This document shows positions 52,691 to 63,695 of a stretch of DNA of 64,000 nucleotides, in pieces. Under the pieces are notes generated by a model. That model saw nothing but the letters and a program-made list of their open reading frames with translations. It was not told the DNA's origin and ran no database searches. Origin of the DNA: Catenovulum sp. 2E275 (GTDB lineage Bacteria; Pseudomonadota; Gammaproteobacteria; Enterobacterales; Alteromonadaceae); assembly GCF_025515275.1 (NCBI RefSeq), contig NZ_JAOPFU010000009.1, positions 37,836 to 101,835 on the forward strand, written 5' to 3'. How positions within the stretch are numbered: position 1 is the stretch's first letter; each line of letters starts with the position of its first letter. Both the position numbers and the translations under genes were made by a program.

Positions 52691-54130
52691 TTATAAGTTT
52701 GCTTTAAAAGTAAAAGTTTTATTTTTTGCACGTTTTTCTTTTTGAGCTGATGGTTTATTGTTGTTTTCTCGACTTTTCTGGCTATTAGAATGATTGTTTT
52801 CGTTCAATCCCTGTTTTTTAGCTGGTCTGGACTTAGCTCTATTTTTAGGAGCTTGTCTATTGCGACTAGGTTGATTAACTGAAGTCGCCTTTGAGTCAAT
52901 ATCTCCTGAATGTTTTTGTTCAGGCTGAATTTTATCTTTTTTTGGTTTTTTAGGGCGTTTCTTTTTTGGAGCCCTTAACACAGATTCTGGTAGTGGATTA
53001 ACTGGCTCAAAATTTTCAAGCGGTTGGCGTGGTAATACTTTTTGAATTAAGCGCTCTATTTCAAATAACTCTTTGCTTTCGGCAGCGCACACCAATGAAA
53101 TTGCCTGACCAGATTGTCCGGCGCGGCCAGTTCGGCCAATTCTATGCACATAATCTTCAGCAATATTCGGTAAATCATAATTAACCACTTGTGGTAATTG
53201 ACTAATATCAATCCCGCGAGCTGCTATATCTGTCGCTACTAAAATTTGAGTTTCACCCGCTTTAAAATCAGCCAGCGCTTTGGTTCTAGCTGCTTGGCTT
53301 TTATTGCCATGAATCGCAGCCGCTTTAATATCAGCACCACAAAGCATTCTCACTAAACGATTAGCGCCATGTTTGGTTCGGCTAAAAACTAACGCTTGTT
53401 GCCAGTTATTATCTTTAATTAATCTGATCAAAACATCGGTTTTTTTATTTTTATCCACCGGACAAATCCAATGTTCAACAGTTTCTACGGTTGAGTTAGC
53501 CGGTGTGACTGAAATTTCAATTGGATTATTGATTAACCCTTGAGCCAGCGCTTTAATTTCTTCTGAAAATGTTGCAGAAAACATTAAGTTTTGACGCTGC
53601 TGCGGTAAAAGATTAATAATTTTTTTTATGTCGCGGATAAAACCCATATCCAACATTCGGTCGGCTTCATCCAATACAAATGTTTCTAGCTCGTTAAAGC
53701 GGACAGCATTTTGTTGGTGTAAGTCGAGTAAACGTCCGGGCGTTGCCACTAAAATCTCAACGCCTTTAGTTAAACGCAACATTTGTGGATTAATTTTTAC
53801 GCCGCCATAAACCACATCGGCGCGGATGGTTAAAAATTCACTGTATTTAGTGATATTGTCTGCAACCTGCGCAGCCAGTTCACGGGTTGGGGTTAATACC
53901 AATGCTTTAACCTGATTTGAACTCGCCCGTTTTTGAGTCGCCAGTTTTTCCAAAATAGGTAAAGTAAAACCTGCGGTTTTACCTGTGCCGGTTTGAGCTG
54001 CGGCCATAATATCGCGTCCGCTTAAAATCGCAGGAATGGCTTTGGCCTGAATTGGTGATGGGGTTTGATAACCTTGTTTTTCAATTGCTTTTAAAATCGG
54101 CTCGGATAAACCTAACTCGGTAAACTTCAT
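52691..54130 (-). CDS. rhlE: DEAD-box RNA helicase, RhlE-like
   Basis: An ATP-dependent RNA helicase of 479 residues. The core has the Q motif (FTELGLSEPILKAIEKQGYQTPSPIQ), motif I AAQTGTGKTAG, motif II DEAD (FVLDEADRMLDMGF), motif III SAT (MFSATFS) and motif VI HRIGRTGRAG. MKFTELGLSEPILKAI and the region around the DEAD box fit RhlE. The C-terminal 100 residues are basic and low-complexity (KKKRPKKPKKDK), a typical RNA-binding tail. RhlE homologues take part in ribosome assembly and RNA turnover. Convergent with phoU. Confidence 0.92.
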   Translation of the reverse strand: MKFTELGLSEPILKAIEKQGYQTPSPIQAKAIPAILSGRDIMAAAQTGTGKTAGFTLPILEKLATQKRASSNQVKALVLTPTRELAAQVADNITKYSEFLTIRADVVYGGVKINPQMLRLTKGVEILVATPGRLLDLHQQNAVRFNELETFVLDEADRMLDMGFIRDIKKIINLLPQQRQNLMFSATFSEEIKALAQGLINNPIEISVTPANSTVETVEHWICPVDKNKKTDVLIRLIKDNNWQQALVFSRTKHGANRLVRMLCGADIKAAAIHGNKSQAARTKALADFKAGETQILVATDIAARGIDISQLPQVVNYDLPNIAEDYVHRIGRTGRAGQSGQAISLVCAAESKELFEIERLIQKVLPRQPLENFEPVNPLPESVLRAPKKKRPKKPKKDKIQPEQKHSGDIDSKATSVNQPSRNRQAPKNRAKSRPAKKQGLNENNHSNSQKSRENNNKPSAQKEKRAKNKTFTFKANL

Positions 54131-54359
54131 AGATGCTCTCGTGGGTGATGCTTTATAGACAATATAGACCGCTTTTAGCGGCAGTTGCCACAGCGGGTGG
54201 CAAGCTTAACTCAAACGAGTGTAAAGCGCTATTTTTTTAGCTAAATAGCCAGTCGATGTTCGCATTTAAGCTCAATTTGGGTATATAATCTCCGGCAATT
54301 TTTATAAGCTTTATGCTTTACTGCATTAATTAATAAACAGAATCAGGAATAGAATAAAT

Positions 54360-56138
54360 ATGCGTAGCCATTATTGTGGTCAGGTTAATGAATCTTTAGT
54401 TGGTCAGTCAGTTACTTTATGTGGATGGGTTAATCGTCGTCGTGATTTAGGCGGGTTAATCTTTTTAGATTTACGCGATGTTAAAGGGTTAGTGCAAGTA
54501 GTGGTTGATCCTGATTTTGAAGCTTTATTTGCTACTGCCAATAAATTAAAACACGAATTTTGTATTCAGTTAAGTGGTACTGTGCGCGCTCGTCCAGAAA
54601 GTCAGGTGAACAAAAACATGGCAACGGGTGGAGTTGAAATTTTAGCGTCTGAATTAACGATTTTAAATAGCTCAGATGTATTACCAATTGATATGGGCGG
54701 CCATCAAAATAACTCGGAAGAACAAAGATTAAAATACCGTTATTTAGATTTACGTCGTCCTGAGATGACTCATAAAATTAAATTCCGTGCAAAAGTTGCA
54801 AGCGAAATTCGTAACTATTTAGATAGCCACGACTTTTTAGATATTGAAACGCCCATTTTAACTAAAGCGACGCCAGAAGGTGCACGCGATTATTTAGTAC
54901 CTAGCCGTACTCATAAAGGGCAATTTTTTGCTTTGCCGCAATCGCCTCAGTTATTTAAACAATTATTAATGATGTCTGGTATGGACAGATATTATCAGAT
55001 TGTTAAGTGTTTCCGTGATGAAGACTTACGTGCGGATCGCCAACCAGAATTTACTCAAATAGATATTGAAACGTCGTTTATGTCGGCAGATGAAGTGATG
55101 GCTGTTACCGAAGATATGGTGCGCCAATTATTTATCAAATTGCTAGATGTTGATTTGGGGGATTTCCCTAAAATGACTTATGCCGAAGCCATGACTAAAT
55201 ATGGTAGTGATAAACCGGATTTACGTAACCCGCTGGAAATGGTTGATGTTGCTGATTTATTAAAAGAGGTTGAGTTTAAAGTATTTTCTGGCCCAGCTAA
55301 CGATCCAAAAGGTCGCGTTGCTGCATTAAAAGTACCGGGCGGCGCTGAAAAGTTCTCGCGTAAAGATATTGATGAATTAACTAAGTTTGTTGGTATTTAT
55401 GGAGCCAAAGGTTTAGCTTGGATTAAGGTGAATGATTTAGTGCAAGGCATGGATGGTTTACAATCGCCTATTTTAAAATTTTTACCACAAGCCGTTGCTG
55501 AATCTATTTTGGCGCGTTTGGATGCGCAAACCGGTGATATTATCTTTTTTGGTTCAGATAAATACACTGTGGTATCAGAAGCAATTGGTGCATTAAGATT
55601 AAAAATTGGTGAGCAGTTAGGTTTAGTGGAAGATTGCTGGAAGCCTTTATGGGTGGTTGATTTTCCAATGTTTGAAGAAATTGAAGGCGGCTTAACGCCA
55701 CTTCACCATCCGTTTACAGCACCAGTCGATGTGACGGCTGATGAATTAAAAGCTAACCCAGAAAATACCTTATCAAATGCTTATGATATGGTGTTAAACG
55801 GCTGTGAAGTTGGTGGTGGCTCGGTGCGTATTCATAAGCAGGATATGCAGGCTGCTGTTTTTGAAATTTTAGGTATTAATGAAGAAGAAGCGAAAGAAAA
55901 ATTTGGTTTCTTATTAGATGCTTTAAAATTTGGTGCGCCGCCACATGCAGGTTTGGCATTTGGTTTAGACCGTTTAGTAATGCTGATGACAGGCGCTTCA
56001 TCTATTCGTGATGTGATGGCATTCCCTAAAACAACAACTGCCGCTTGTCCGCTGACTAATGCACCGGGGTTTGCAAATCCTGAGCAATTAAAAGAGTTAG
56101 GCATTCAAGCAGTTAAACCTGCTGATAAAGTAGAGTAA
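54360..56138 (+). CDS. aspS: Aspartyl-tRNA synthetase
   Basis: AspRS charges tRNA-Asp. The 592-residue protein has the bacterial architecture: an N-terminal OB anticodon-binding domain ([20 protein letters not shown]), a class II core with motif 2 [16 protein letters not shown] and motif 3 [13 protein letters not shown], and the bacterial GAD insertion between them. Length as in E. coli (590). A TATAAT -10 box lies at 54284-54289. It precedes ruvC by about 170 bp, an arrangement seen in several gammaproteobacteria. Confidence 0.97.
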   Translation: MRSHYCGQVNESLVGQSVTLCGWVNRRRDLGGLIFLDLRDVKGLVQVVVDPDFEALFATANKLKHEFCIQLSGTVRARPESQVNKNMATGGVEILASELTILNSSDVLPIDMGGHQNNSEEQRLKYRYLDLRRPEMTHKIKFRAKVASEIRNYLDSHDFLDIETPILTKATPEGARDYLVPSRTHKGQFFALPQSPQLFKQLLMMSGMDRYYQIVKCFRDEDLRADRQPEFTQIDIETSFMSADEVMAVTEDMVRQLFIKLLDVDLGDFPKMTYAEAMTKYGSDKPDLRNPLEMVDVADLLKEVEFKVFSGPANDPKGRVAALKVPGGAEKFSRKDIDELTKFVGIYGAKGLAWIKVNDLVQGMDGLQSPILKFLPQAVAESILARLDAQTGDIIFFGSDKYTVVSEAIGALRLKIGEQLGLVEDCWKPLWVVDFPMFEEIEGGLTPLHHPFTAPVDVTADELKANPENTLSNAYDMVLNGCEVGGGSVRIHKQDMQAAVFEILGINEEEAKEKFGFLLDALKFGAPPHAGLAFGLDRLVMLMTGASSIRDVMAFPKTTTAACPLTNAPGFANPEQLKELGIQAVKPADKVE

Positions 56139-56307
56139 TGAAAGTTGCCATGCCTGAATTTTATTGTCAGGCATGGTTTGTTCCTGCATTTCTTAACCCC
56201 TCGCTTCTGCCTATGAGTTGTCAGCCCTTAATCAAAATAACTGTGTTAAAGTTTGTTCGGTTTTGTATTGCTGGCGGTTTCATTCACCAATTAATCAGGA
56301 TAATTCA

Positions 56308-56829
56308 TTGAGTATTATTTTAGGGATAGATCCGGGTTCACGCATTACAGGTTATGGGGTTATAAAACAAAACCGTAATCAGTTTTTATATTTAGGCAGT
56401 GGGTGTATTCGGTTAGGCGATGCGCCTTTACCTGAGCGTCTAATTAAAATATTTAATGGTGTCAGCGAAATTATTACTCAGTTTCAGCCGGACTCTTTTG
56501 CCATCGAACAGGTTTTTTTGGCACATAATCCTGATTCGGCGATTAAACTCGGGCAGGCCAGAGGCGCCGCGATTGTTGCCGCCGGACATGCTGGTATTGA
56601 AGTAGCTGAATTTTCGGCAAGGCAAATTAAACAAGCCGTGGTTGGTAAAGGCAATGCTGAAAAAACACAGGTTCAGCACATGGTTTCGCATATTTTAAAA
56701 CTGAATAAAAGCCCGCAGGCCGATGCGGCAGATGCTTTGGCTGTTGCTTTATGTTATGCCCATACCAGACAAAGCTTAATTGGTTTGGCTGGGCAAGCAA
56801 CAAAAACAGTTAGGCGACGTTTGCGCTAA
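56308..56829 (+). CDS. ruvC: Holliday junction resolvase RuvC
   Basis: RuvC nicks Holliday junctions symmetrically during recombinational repair. I choose a TTG start at 56308 behind an AGGA ribosome binding site (56297-56300); this gives 173 residues, exactly the E. coli length, and begins [18 protein letters not shown]. The frame is open 90 bp upstream but that stretch does not look like RuvC. The catalytic acidic residues are D8 (GIDPGS), the Glu in FAIEQVF, and the two Asp in [15 protein letters not shown]. First gene of ruvCAB. Confidence 0.95.
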   Translation: MSIILGIDPGSRITGYGVIKQNRNQFLYLGSGCIRLGDAPLPERLIKIFNGVSEIITQFQPDSFAIEQVFLAHNPDSAIKLGQARGAAIVAAGHAGIEVAEFSARQIKQAVVGKGNAEKTQVQHMVSHILKLNKSPQADAADALAVALCYAHTRQSLIGLAGQATKTVRRRLR

Positions 56830-56892
56830 TTCTCCGGCTGAAATCAAGTATCTTGAAGCAGTACGGGTATATATATTTAAAAGAGGGTTGTT

Positions 56893-57516
56893 ATGATCTC
56901 AAGATTAACCGGCATGATTGTTGAAAAGCTACCACCAGAATGTGTATTGGATGTTCAGGGTGTAGGTTATGAGATTCATTTACCAATGACCAGTTTTTAT
57001 CAACTGGCAGAAATAGACCAAAAACAAACCATTTTTATTCATCAGGTGATTCGTGAAGATGCGCATGCTTTGTATGGGTTTCATAGCCGGTATGAAAGAG
57101 ATTTATTTCGTGAGCTATTAAAAGCAAATGGGGTTGGTCCTAAGCTCGCTTTAGCTATTTTATCCGCTATGTCGGGTCAAGAGTTTATTGCTACGGTACA
57201 GCATGCCGAAGTGAATCGACTGGTTAAAATTCCGGGGGTTGGCAAAAAAACCGCTGAGCGCTTATTACTCGAAATGAAAGACAGATTAGCTAAATGGCAG
57301 GCCGTATCTTCTGATATTAGCCCATCTGCTGGTGTCGATGCAGGTGTGCAACCGCTTGAATATAACCAGTCACAAAGTGCCAGTCAGGATGCTATTGAAG
57401 CTTTGATTGCACTGGGGTATAAAGCTAATCAGGCCGAAAGTGCGGTTAAAAAAGTTTCTGCAGGGCAATCGTCTAGTGAGCAAATTATTCGTTTAGCATT
57501 AAAGAGCATGTTGTAA
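56893..57516 (+). CDS. ruvA: Holliday junction branch migration protein RuvA
   Basis: RuvA binds four-way junctions as a tetramer and loads the RuvB motor. The 207-residue protein has the N-terminal OB domain (MISRLTGMIVEKLPPECVLDVQGVGYEIH), two helix-hairpin-helix motifs (LLKANGVGPKLALAILSAM and LVKIPGVGKKTAERLLLEMK), a flexible linker and the C-terminal RuvB-binding helices (AIEALIALGYKANQAESAV). Normal length (E. coli 203). ruvB starts 4 bp after its stop codon. Confidence 0.97.
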   Translation: MISRLTGMIVEKLPPECVLDVQGVGYEIHLPMTSFYQLAEIDQKQTIFIHQVIREDAHALYGFHSRYERDLFRELLKANGVGPKLALAILSAMSGQEFIATVQHAEVNRLVKIPGVGKKTAERLLLEMKDRLAKWQAVSSDISPSAGVDAGVQPLEYNQSQSASQDAIEALIALGYKANQAESAVKKVSAGQSSSEQIIRLALKSML

Positions 57517-57519
57517 TTT

Positions 57520-58530
57520 ATGATAGAAGCAGATCGTTTAATAAGTGCACAAGCACAGTTTGATGATGAAACAGTTGATCGGGCAATTCGTCCGCAAACC
57601 TTAGCCGACTATACGGGCCAGTTGCATGTTGTTGAGCAAATGAGCATTGCGATTGAAGCTTCAAAAAAGCGGCAGGACGCATTGGATCATGTACTTATTT
57701 TTGGGCCGCCCGGTTTAGGAAAAACTACATTAGCTCGAATTATTGCTAACGAAATGAATGTGAATATTAAAACCACTTCTGGCCCTGTACTTGAAAAAGC
57801 CGGTGATTTGGCGGCTTTATTAACCAATTTAGAACCGCATGATGTTTTGTTTATTGATGAAATTCATAGGTTAAGTCCAGCGGTTGAAGAAGTTTTATAT
57901 CCGGCAATGGAAGATTATCAACTGGATATTATGATAGGCGAAGGCCCAGCTGCACGCTCCATTAAATTAGATTTACCCCCTTTTACTTTGGTGGGGGCTA
58001 CCACTCGGGCTGGTTCATTAACTTCTCCGCTACGTGACCGATTTGGTTTAGTTCAACGACTTGAGTTTTATGCGGTTGATGAGCTTGAAAAGATTATTAG
58101 TCGCAGCGCTCACTTTTTACAAATGGAGTTAAGCAGCGAAGGCGCCCGCGAAATTGCGATTCGCTCTCGTGGAACCCCGCGAATCGCAAACCGTTTATTA
58201 CGTCGGGTGAGAGATTATGCCGATGTAAAAGCAGATGGTATTGCAGATGATAAAATTGCCGAACAAGCGCTTAATTTATTGAATGTAGATGATCAAGGTT
58301 TTGATTATATGGATAGAAAACTACTGGAAGCCATTATTGAAAAATTTGATGGTGGCCCGGTAGGTTTAGATAATATTGCGGCAGCGATTGGGGAAGAGAA
58401 AGATACAATTGAAGATGTCATCGAGCCGTTTTTAATTCAGCAGGGTTTTATCCAGCGTACTCCTCGAGGACGAATCGCCACGCAACGCGCTTTTTTGCAT
58501 TTTGGATTGATTCAAAACGATAAAAAATAA
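57520..58530 (+). CDS. ruvB: Holliday junction helicase motor RuvB
   Basis: RuvB is the AAA+ ring motor that drives branch migration with RuvA. The 336 residues equal the E. coli length. Motifs: Walker [10 protein letters not shown] (about 64-72), Walker [10 protein letters not shown], sensor [19 protein letters not shown] with the arginine finger, and a C-terminal winged helix ([16 protein letters not shown]). It ends the ruvCAB operon. In many gammaproteobacteria ybgC would follow; here a 341-bp gene-free gap precedes tolQ. Confidence 0.97.
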   Translation: MIEADRLISAQAQFDDETVDRAIRPQTLADYTGQLHVVEQMSIAIEASKKRQDALDHVLIFGPPGLGKTTLARIIANEMNVNIKTTSGPVLEKAGDLAALLTNLEPHDVLFIDEIHRLSPAVEEVLYPAMEDYQLDIMIGEGPAARSIKLDLPPFTLVGATTRAGSLTSPLRDRFGLVQRLEFYAVDELEKIISRSAHFLQMELSSEGAREIAIRSRGTPRIANRLLRRVRDYADVKADGIADDKIAEQALNLLNVDDQGFDYMDRKLLEAIIEKFDGGPVGLDNIAAAIGEEKDTIEDVIEPFLIQQGFIQRTPRGRIATQRAFLHFGLIQNDKK

Positions 58531-58871
58531 TGAACTAAGGCACACTACTAATTAATAACTAATAAGTTTTTTTAGTTATGTGTATTCAATCATATTTTTT
58601 GTTTAGTATTTAGCGTATATTTTACAGCGTAAAAAAGAATGATGTATTTTATGCTCAAGTTGGATTTGACGTGGAACTTTATTTAACCAAATTTATCAAA
58701 TCCAAGGTTTAAATATTGTCAGTTTAATATTACAAAAGTTAATTGACTACTGCTCATCCGTATTATTAAGATGGATATGTTTGGTATTAACATTTAGTGA
58801 CATAGTAAAGTGGCAAATATTCAAAAGCGCTTAACAGGTACAGAAATTTATAAAAATTAAGGAATCAAAGA
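58531..58871. other. Gene-free gap between ruvB and tolQ
   Basis: 341 AT-rich bases with no supported gene on either strand. The ybgC thioesterase gene often found here is absent and I see no remnant. The tol promoter presumably lies inside, but no site is clear enough to mark. Confidence 0.6.
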
Positions 58872-59582
58872 GTGTCAGCAGATATTAGTTTCTTCGGTTT
58901 ATTCATGCAAGCCAGTTTATTAGTTAAAGCAGTAATGCTTATTTTGCTTGCTTTGTCTGTTATTTCTTGGACTATGATTTTCAAACGCGCTAATGCGCTC
59001 AATAATGCAGCAAAACAATCGCGTGCTTTTGAAGATAGATTCTGGTCGGGAGTCGATTTAAGTAATTTGTATCATGAAGTCACCCATAAAGTGGGCGAGT
59101 TATCTGGCTCAGAAAGTTTATTTAAAGCGGGCTTTAAAGAGTTCGCCCGCTCACGTAAAGCAAATGGATCATCGTCTGAAGCCGTAATGGATGCAACTTA
59201 CCGCTCAATGCGAGTGAGCTTATCACGTGAGATTGACAATCTGGAAACGCATTTACCTTTTTTAGCAACGGTTGGTTCGATCAGTCCTTACATCGGTTTA
59301 TTTGGTACTGTATGGGGGATTATGAACGCGTTTATTGCTTTAGGCGAAGTACAACAAGCAACTTTAGCTATGGTTGCACCGGGCATTGCCGAAGCATTAA
59401 TAGCAACCGCGATGGGGTTATTTGCCGCGATTCCAGCTGTTATTGCTTATAACCGCTTCTCACATAGAGTTGAAAAACTAGAAAATAATTTACATAACTT
59501 TATGGAAGAATTTTCAGCGATTTTGCATCGTCAGGCAATGAATACTCCAACTGGCAATACAGCGAATAATAACGGAGCTTAA
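58872..59582 (+). CDS. tolQ: Tol-Pal system protein TolQ
   Basis: TolQ forms with TolR the proton-driven inner-membrane motor of the Tol-Pal system, which constricts the outer membrane at division. The 236-residue protein has three membrane helices: residues 14-36 ([20 protein letters not shown]), about 134-157 and about 170-193 ([20 protein letters not shown]). The family motifs [19 protein letters not shown] and [12 protein letters not shown] are present. GTG start at 58872, preceded by AAGGAATCAAAGA. First of tolQ-tolR-tolA-tolB-pal-cpoB. Confidence 0.95.
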   Translation: MSADISFFGLFMQASLLVKAVMLILLALSVISWTMIFKRANALNNAAKQSRAFEDRFWSGVDLSNLYHEVTHKVGELSGSESLFKAGFKEFARSRKANGSSSEAVMDATYRSMRVSLSREIDNLETHLPFLATVGSISPYIGLFGTVWGIMNAFIALGEVQQATLAMVAPGIAEALIATAMGLFAAIPAVIAYNRFSHRVEKLENNLHNFMEEFSAILHRQAMNTPTGNTANNNGA

Positions 59583-59586
59583 TAGT

Positions 59587-60009
59587 ATGGAAATACGTAA
59601 GCGACGCAGACCCGTATCCGACATTAATGTTGTCCCTTATATTGATGTTATGTTGGTTTTATTAATTATTTTTATGGTAACAGCCCCCTTAATTACTGCC
59701 GGGGTGAATGTAGACTTACCAAAAGCAGATGCCAACCCATTGGCTGAAGATAGTAAACCACCCGTGATTGTCTCTGTTACCGCTGATTATGAATATTTTG
59801 TCACTGATGGTAGCAAAAAAGAAGGTCCTATGGTGCCACAAGAACTTGCTGCTGTGGTAGGTGCCTATTTAAAAGTTGAACCGGATCGCCCGGTAATGGT
59901 CGAAGGAGACGGTACTGTCACTTATGATGCAGTCGTCAATTTGATGGTGTTATTACAAAAACAGGGCGTTGAATCTGTTGGTTTAATGACAGATCCAGTT
60001 GAGGAGTAA
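59587..60009 (+). CDS. tolR: Tol-Pal system protein TolR
   Basis: The second motor subunit, 140 residues. One membrane helix near residues 16-37 contains the essential Asp in PYIDVMLVLLIIFMVTAP, part of the proton path. The periplasmic domain follows with typical PVMVEGDGTVTYDAVVNLMVLLQ. Spacing to tolQ is 4 bp. Its final codons contain the ribosome binding site of tolA (GAGGAG at 60001-60006). Confidence 0.95.
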   Translation: MEIRKRRRPVSDINVVPYIDVMLVLLIIFMVTAPLITAGVNVDLPKADANPLAEDSKPPVIVSVTADYEYFVTDGSKKEGPMVPQELAAVVGAYLKVEPDRPVMVEGDGTVTYDAVVNLMVLLQKQGVESVGLMTDPVEE

Positions 60010-60013
60010 TCAG

Positions 60014-60943
60014 ATGACATATCCTGTTGCATTTGGTATTTCAATTTTTGTTCATATTATTTTAGGGTTAGTTTTGTTTGTGAGTATGGAGTTTAAAACG
60101 CCGCACCAACCACAAAATGCTCAAAATAAACCAGACAAAGAAGTGGTTCACGCTGTCTCAGTGGATAAATCTGCGTTGGAAGCTCAGGTTAAAAAAATGG
60201 AAGCTGCCAAAGCGGCTAAGCAAGCAGAAGAAGATAAGCGAGTTGCAGAATTAGAACGACGTGCACAAGCGGCTGAAAATTCTCGTCGTCAAAACGAAGC
60301 CAATTTACAAAAATTAGCTGAGCAGAAAAAAGCCGCAGAAGCAGAAGCGCAAGCGGCAAAAGAGCGCCAGATAAAAGAAGCTAAACGAGCAAAAGAGCTA
60401 AAAGAGGCCGCAGAAAAACAAGCGGCAGAAAAACGTAAAGCAGAAGACGAAGCTCGCAAAGCACGTGAAGCTGCACAAAAAGCCGAAGCTGAACGCAAAC
60501 GCAAAGAGGAAGAAGCACGGAAAGCGGAAGAAGAGCGTAAACGTAAAGAAGCTGAAAGGCTGAAAAAAGAGCAGGAAGCTCGAGAAAAAGCTGAAATGCA
60601 GCGTATGTTAGAAGAGCAGATGGCGGCCGAGAAAGCTGCGCGCGATAAACAACGAAACCGACAGGTTTTATCTGAAAAAGATAAATATGTTGCTTTGATC
60701 CGCTCTGCTATTCAAAGTAACTTATATACAGATCCATCTTTGGCTGGTACTAGTTGTAAATTGAATATTAAGCTGGCGAGTAATGGTTTTGTAACTTCGG
60801 TTAAAACGTTGTCAGGTAATGCGCAAACTTGCCAAGCTGCAGAAAAAGCTGTGTATAAAACAAACCAGTTACCGGTTTCTAGTGACCCAGAAGTAACTGC
60901 TTTATTACGAGATATCAATTTAACCGTAGCACCTGAAAACTAA
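60014..60943 (+). CDS. tolA: Tol-Pal system protein TolA
   Basis: TolA spans the periplasm and links the TolQR motor to TolB and Pal. I choose ATG 60014, seven bases after GAGGAG; a TTG 15 bp upstream is less likely. The 309-residue protein has a single N-terminal membrane helix (VAFGISIFVHIILGLVLFVSM), a long Ala/Lys/Glu-rich helix (about 55-215) and a globular C-terminal domain (KYVALIRSAIQSNLYTDPSL, then SCKLNIKLASNGFV) with the two cysteines of TolA domain III. Shorter helix than E. coli TolA (421). Confidence 0.93.
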   Translation: MTYPVAFGISIFVHIILGLVLFVSMEFKTPHQPQNAQNKPDKEVVHAVSVDKSALEAQVKKMEAAKAAKQAEEDKRVAELERRAQAAENSRRQNEANLQKLAEQKKAAEAEAQAAKERQIKEAKRAKELKEAAEKQAAEKRKAEDEARKAREAAQKAEAERKRKEEEARKAEEERKRKEAERLKKEQEAREKAEMQRMLEEQMAAEKAARDKQRNRQVLSEKDKYVALIRSAIQSNLYTDPSLAGTSCKLNIKLASNGFVTSVKTLSGNAQTCQAAEKAVYKTNQLPVSSDPEVTALLRDINLTVAPEN

Positions 60944-60961
60944 TTCGATAAGAGTGACAAT

Positions 60962-62305
60962 ATGAAACGAGTACTATTTGCTATTAGCTTATTTTTAACG
61001 GCTTTTTCAAGTCAGGCCGCAATCGAAATTTTAATTACAGAAGGTTTGGATAGTGCCCAACCAATAGGGATTGTTCCGTTTGAATATAAAGGCACTGCAC
61101 AAATGCCTCAAAATATAGCTGAAATTATTTCTGCTGATTTAATGAGAAGTGGTAAGTTTAATGCAATTAAACCACAAGACATGCCGCAGCACCCTGTTAG
61201 TAGTGCTGAAGTGGATTTTTCGGCTTGGGCAGAACGAAATATAGATACTATTGTGATTGGCCAGGTTAAAGATGTGAGACCGGGCTTATTTATTGCCCAG
61301 TACCAAATTATTGATATTGTTCGAGGCCAAGTGACTGGCGGCAGTCCCCAAACGATGAGTAATGGTAAACTAGTAGAATCTAAAGCTCATATTTTATTTG
61401 AAAGCCGCCCGCTGCAATTTGATATGTCAGATTTTCGTCGTGTCGGCCATGCAATGAGTGATCGTATTTTTGAGCAACTGACCGGTATTAAAGGCGCATT
61501 CCAGACTAAAATTGCTTATGTCTTGGTTGCTGATAGTGGCACTCGTCCATATAAGTTAGTCATTGCCGATTATGATGGTTTTAATGAACAGGAAATCGTA
61601 CGTAGTAAAGAGCCTTTAATGTCTCCGTCTTGGTCTCCTGATGCAACAAAGCTTGCGTATGTGACTTTTGAAAATCGTCAAGCTCAAGTCTTTATTCATG
61701 ATTTATATTCAGGTTCTAGGGAAATGATAGCTTCATTCCCAGGAATTAATGGTGCACCTAGCTGGTCTCCGGATGGTTCTAAAATGGCGTTGGTTTTATC
61801 AAAAGACGGTAATCCAGAAATTTATATTATGGATATGCTAACTCGAAAGCTAACTCGTTTAACGAATAACCGTACAATAGATACAGAGCCAAGTTGGTCA
61901 CCTGATGGTGAAAGATTAGTATTTTCTTCAGAGCGGGGCGGTCGAGCCCAGTTATATGAAATTAATATTAACAGTGGTAAAGTAAATAGGCTCACTTTTA
62001 CAGGTGAAATGAACTTGGGCGGATCTTATACCCCTGATGGTAAAAGCTTGATTATGGTTAATCGTACTCGTGGCAATTATCATATTGCGAAACAGGACTT
62101 ACGCACCGGAGCATTACAAGTTTTAACTAAAACTCATTTAGATGAGTCACCTAGTTTTTCTCCTAATGGAAATATGATAATTTATAGCACATTACATGGT
62201 CAGAATCAGGTTTTAGCCTTGGTTTCGGTTGATGGTCGCTTTAAAGCTCGCTTACCAGCAGGTGAAGGGCAGGTGAAGTCTCCGGCTTGGTCTCCCTATA
62301 TGTAA
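60962..62305 (+). CDS. tolB: Tol-Pal system beta-propeller protein TolB
   Basis: Periplasmic TolB binds Pal and the TolA C-terminus. The 447-residue precursor has a signal peptide ([20 protein letters not shown]), an N-terminal alpha/beta domain ([21 protein letters not shown]) and a six-bladed propeller with repeated SPSWSPDG-type motifs ([41 protein letters not shown]). Length close to E. coli TolB (430). 18 bp after tolA. Confidence 0.96.
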   Translation: MKRVLFAISLFLTAFSSQAAIEILITEGLDSAQPIGIVPFEYKGTAQMPQNIAEIISADLMRSGKFNAIKPQDMPQHPVSSAEVDFSAWAERNIDTIVIGQVKDVRPGLFIAQYQIIDIVRGQVTGGSPQTMSNGKLVESKAHILFESRPLQFDMSDFRRVGHAMSDRIFEQLTGIKGAFQTKIAYVLVADSGTRPYKLVIADYDGFNEQEIVRSKEPLMSPSWSPDATKLAYVTFENRQAQVFIHDLYSGSREMIASFPGINGAPSWSPDGSKMALVLSKDGNPEIYIMDMLTRKLTRLTNNRTIDTEPSWSPDGERLVFSSERGGRAQLYEININSGKVNRLTFTGEMNLGGSYTPDGKSLIMVNRTRGNYHIAKQDLRTGALQVLTKTHLDESPSFSPNGNMIIYSTLHGQNQVLALVSVDGRFKARLPAGEGQVKSPAWSPYM

Positions 62306-62350
62306 TCGTGGTTTAATTTTAATTTAATAAGCAATAATAAGGATAAGCAC

Positions 62351-62896
62351 ATGCAAGCTAACCAATTATTAAAATATTTAGTTGTTGTTCTTCCAATGTT
62401 AACAGCAGCTTGTTCTACAACTACAGGCGATGAAGATACTGCTGGTATGACAAACTCTGATTCGGCTCAAACAGGCTCTATGAATAATGAGGACTCAGTT
62501 GAAGTAATGACACTTGAGAAAAAACGTCAAATGGAAATTGAAGCTCAAGAACGTAAGCAAGCAGCATTACGTGAAACTAACATGATTTTCTTTGATTTTG
62601 ATGGTTCTCAAATTCAAGCAAAATACTTTGAAGTATTAGAGGCTCATGCCGCTTATTTACGTTCGAATCCAAGTGCTAAAGTGTTAATTGAAGGCCATGC
62701 TGATGAGCGTGGTACGCCGGAATATAACATTGCTTTGGGTGAGCGCCGTGCAAAGAGTGTTGCTAAGTATTTACAAAACTTAGGTGTTATGTCTGCTCAA
62801 ATTTCAACTGTAAGTTATGGTGAAGAAAAGGCTCTTGATAGATCTCGTACAGAGTCTGCTTTTGCTAAAAATCGTCGCGCAGTTTTAGTTTATTAA
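62351..62896 (+). CDS. pal: Peptidoglycan-associated lipoprotein Pal
   Basis: Pal anchors the outer membrane to peptidoglycan. The 181-residue precursor has a lipoprotein signal (LKYLVVVLPMLTAACSTTT, lipobox LTAAC), an acidic and Ser/Thr-rich linker and an OmpA-like domain (IFFDFDGSQIQAKY, then LIEGHADERGTPEYNIALGERRA) with the diaminopimelate-binding Asp and Arg region. Usual length (E. coli 173). Preceded by AATAAGGATAAGCAC. Confidence 0.96.
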   Translation: MQANQLLKYLVVVLPMLTAACSTTTGDEDTAGMTNSDSAQTGSMNNEDSVEVMTLEKKRQMEIEAQERKQAALRETNMIFFDFDGSQIQAKYFEVLEAHAAYLRSNPSAKVLIEGHADERGTPEYNIALGERRAKSVAKYLQNLGVMSAQISTVSYGEEKALDRSRTESAFAKNRRAVLVY

Positions 62897-62915
62897 TTGA
62901 TTAAAAGCTGAGATT

Positions 62916-63695
62916 ATGAAAAAGCTATCTAAAATCATCGCTCTCAGCATAGGGGTGGCATCTGTGATGTCCACTCCTTTAGCTTTTGCTGAGCGAAATA
63001 TGTCATTAGGCGAACGAATTGATTTATTGGAACGTTCAGTAGAAGCTAAAAGTCGCTCTCAGGCATTAATGAGCCAACAAGTAGATTCGTTGCAAACAGA
63101 AATTGCAGAACTTAGAGGTATCAGCGAAGAGCATAATTATAAATTATCTCAAATATTAGAAAGACAGAGAGAACTATATCAAGAACTAGATAAGCTAGCT
63201 GAATTAACTAAACAAGCTAGTCAAATTAATCGTTCTAGTGGTGTTGATTCTGAACAAGATTTTGGGGTAATTAATAGTGGGCCAAGTTCGAGTCCAACTT
63301 CTTCATACTCTAATAGTTTAGATGAAAACCAAGCTTATGATAAAGCTGTTAATTTGGTACTGAAAGATCAAAGATATGATGATGCAATCCCTGAATTTCG
63401 GGCTTTCATTCAGCAATATCCAAACTCAGTTTACCAGCCAAATGCTCAATATTGGTTAGGACAATTATTATTTACAAAGGGGCAGTATCAAGAAGCCGCG
63501 AGTAGTTTTAATACGGTTGTTCAAAAGTATCCAGATTCAAATAAGCGGGCAGATGCGATATTTAAATTAGGGATGGTTGCGCAAAAAATGAACAAACCTC
63601 AACTTGCTAAAGAAAAATACCAGCAAGTGATTAATGAATATGGCGACTCGACCGTGGCTAAATTAGCAAAGTCACGTCTTGCTAATTTAAACTAA
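62916..63695 (+). CDS. cpoB: Cell division coordinator CpoB (YbgF)
   Basis: CpoB coordinates peptidoglycan synthesis by PBP1B with outer-membrane constriction by Tol-Pal. The 259-residue precursor has a signal peptide ending LAFAE, a coiled-coil trimerisation segment (residues 29-105: LGERIDLLERSVEAKSRSQ), a Ser/Pro-rich linker and TPR repeats (AYDKAVNLVLKDQRYDDAI, QYWLGQLLFTKGQYQEAAS, AIFKLGMVAQKMNKPQLAK). Last gene of the tol-pal operon, 19 bp after pal. Confidence 0.94.
   Translation: MKKLSKIIALSIGVASVMSTPLAFAERNMSLGERIDLLERSVEAKSRSQALMSQQVDSLQTEIAELRGISEEHNYKLSQILERQRELYQELDKLAELTKQASQINRSSGVDSEQDFGVINSGPSSSPTSSYSNSLDENQAYDKAVNLVLKDQRYDDAIPEFRAFIQQYPNSVYQPNAQYWLGQLLFTKGQYQEAASSFNTVVQKYPDSNKRADAIFKLGMVAQKMNKPQLAKEKYQQVINEYGDSTVAKLAKSRLANLN

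Noticed and set aside
60289..60504. Ala/Ser-rich open frame opposite tolA
   Set aside because: It is the antisense reading of the Ala/Lys/Glu-rich TolA helix, a well-known composition artefact.
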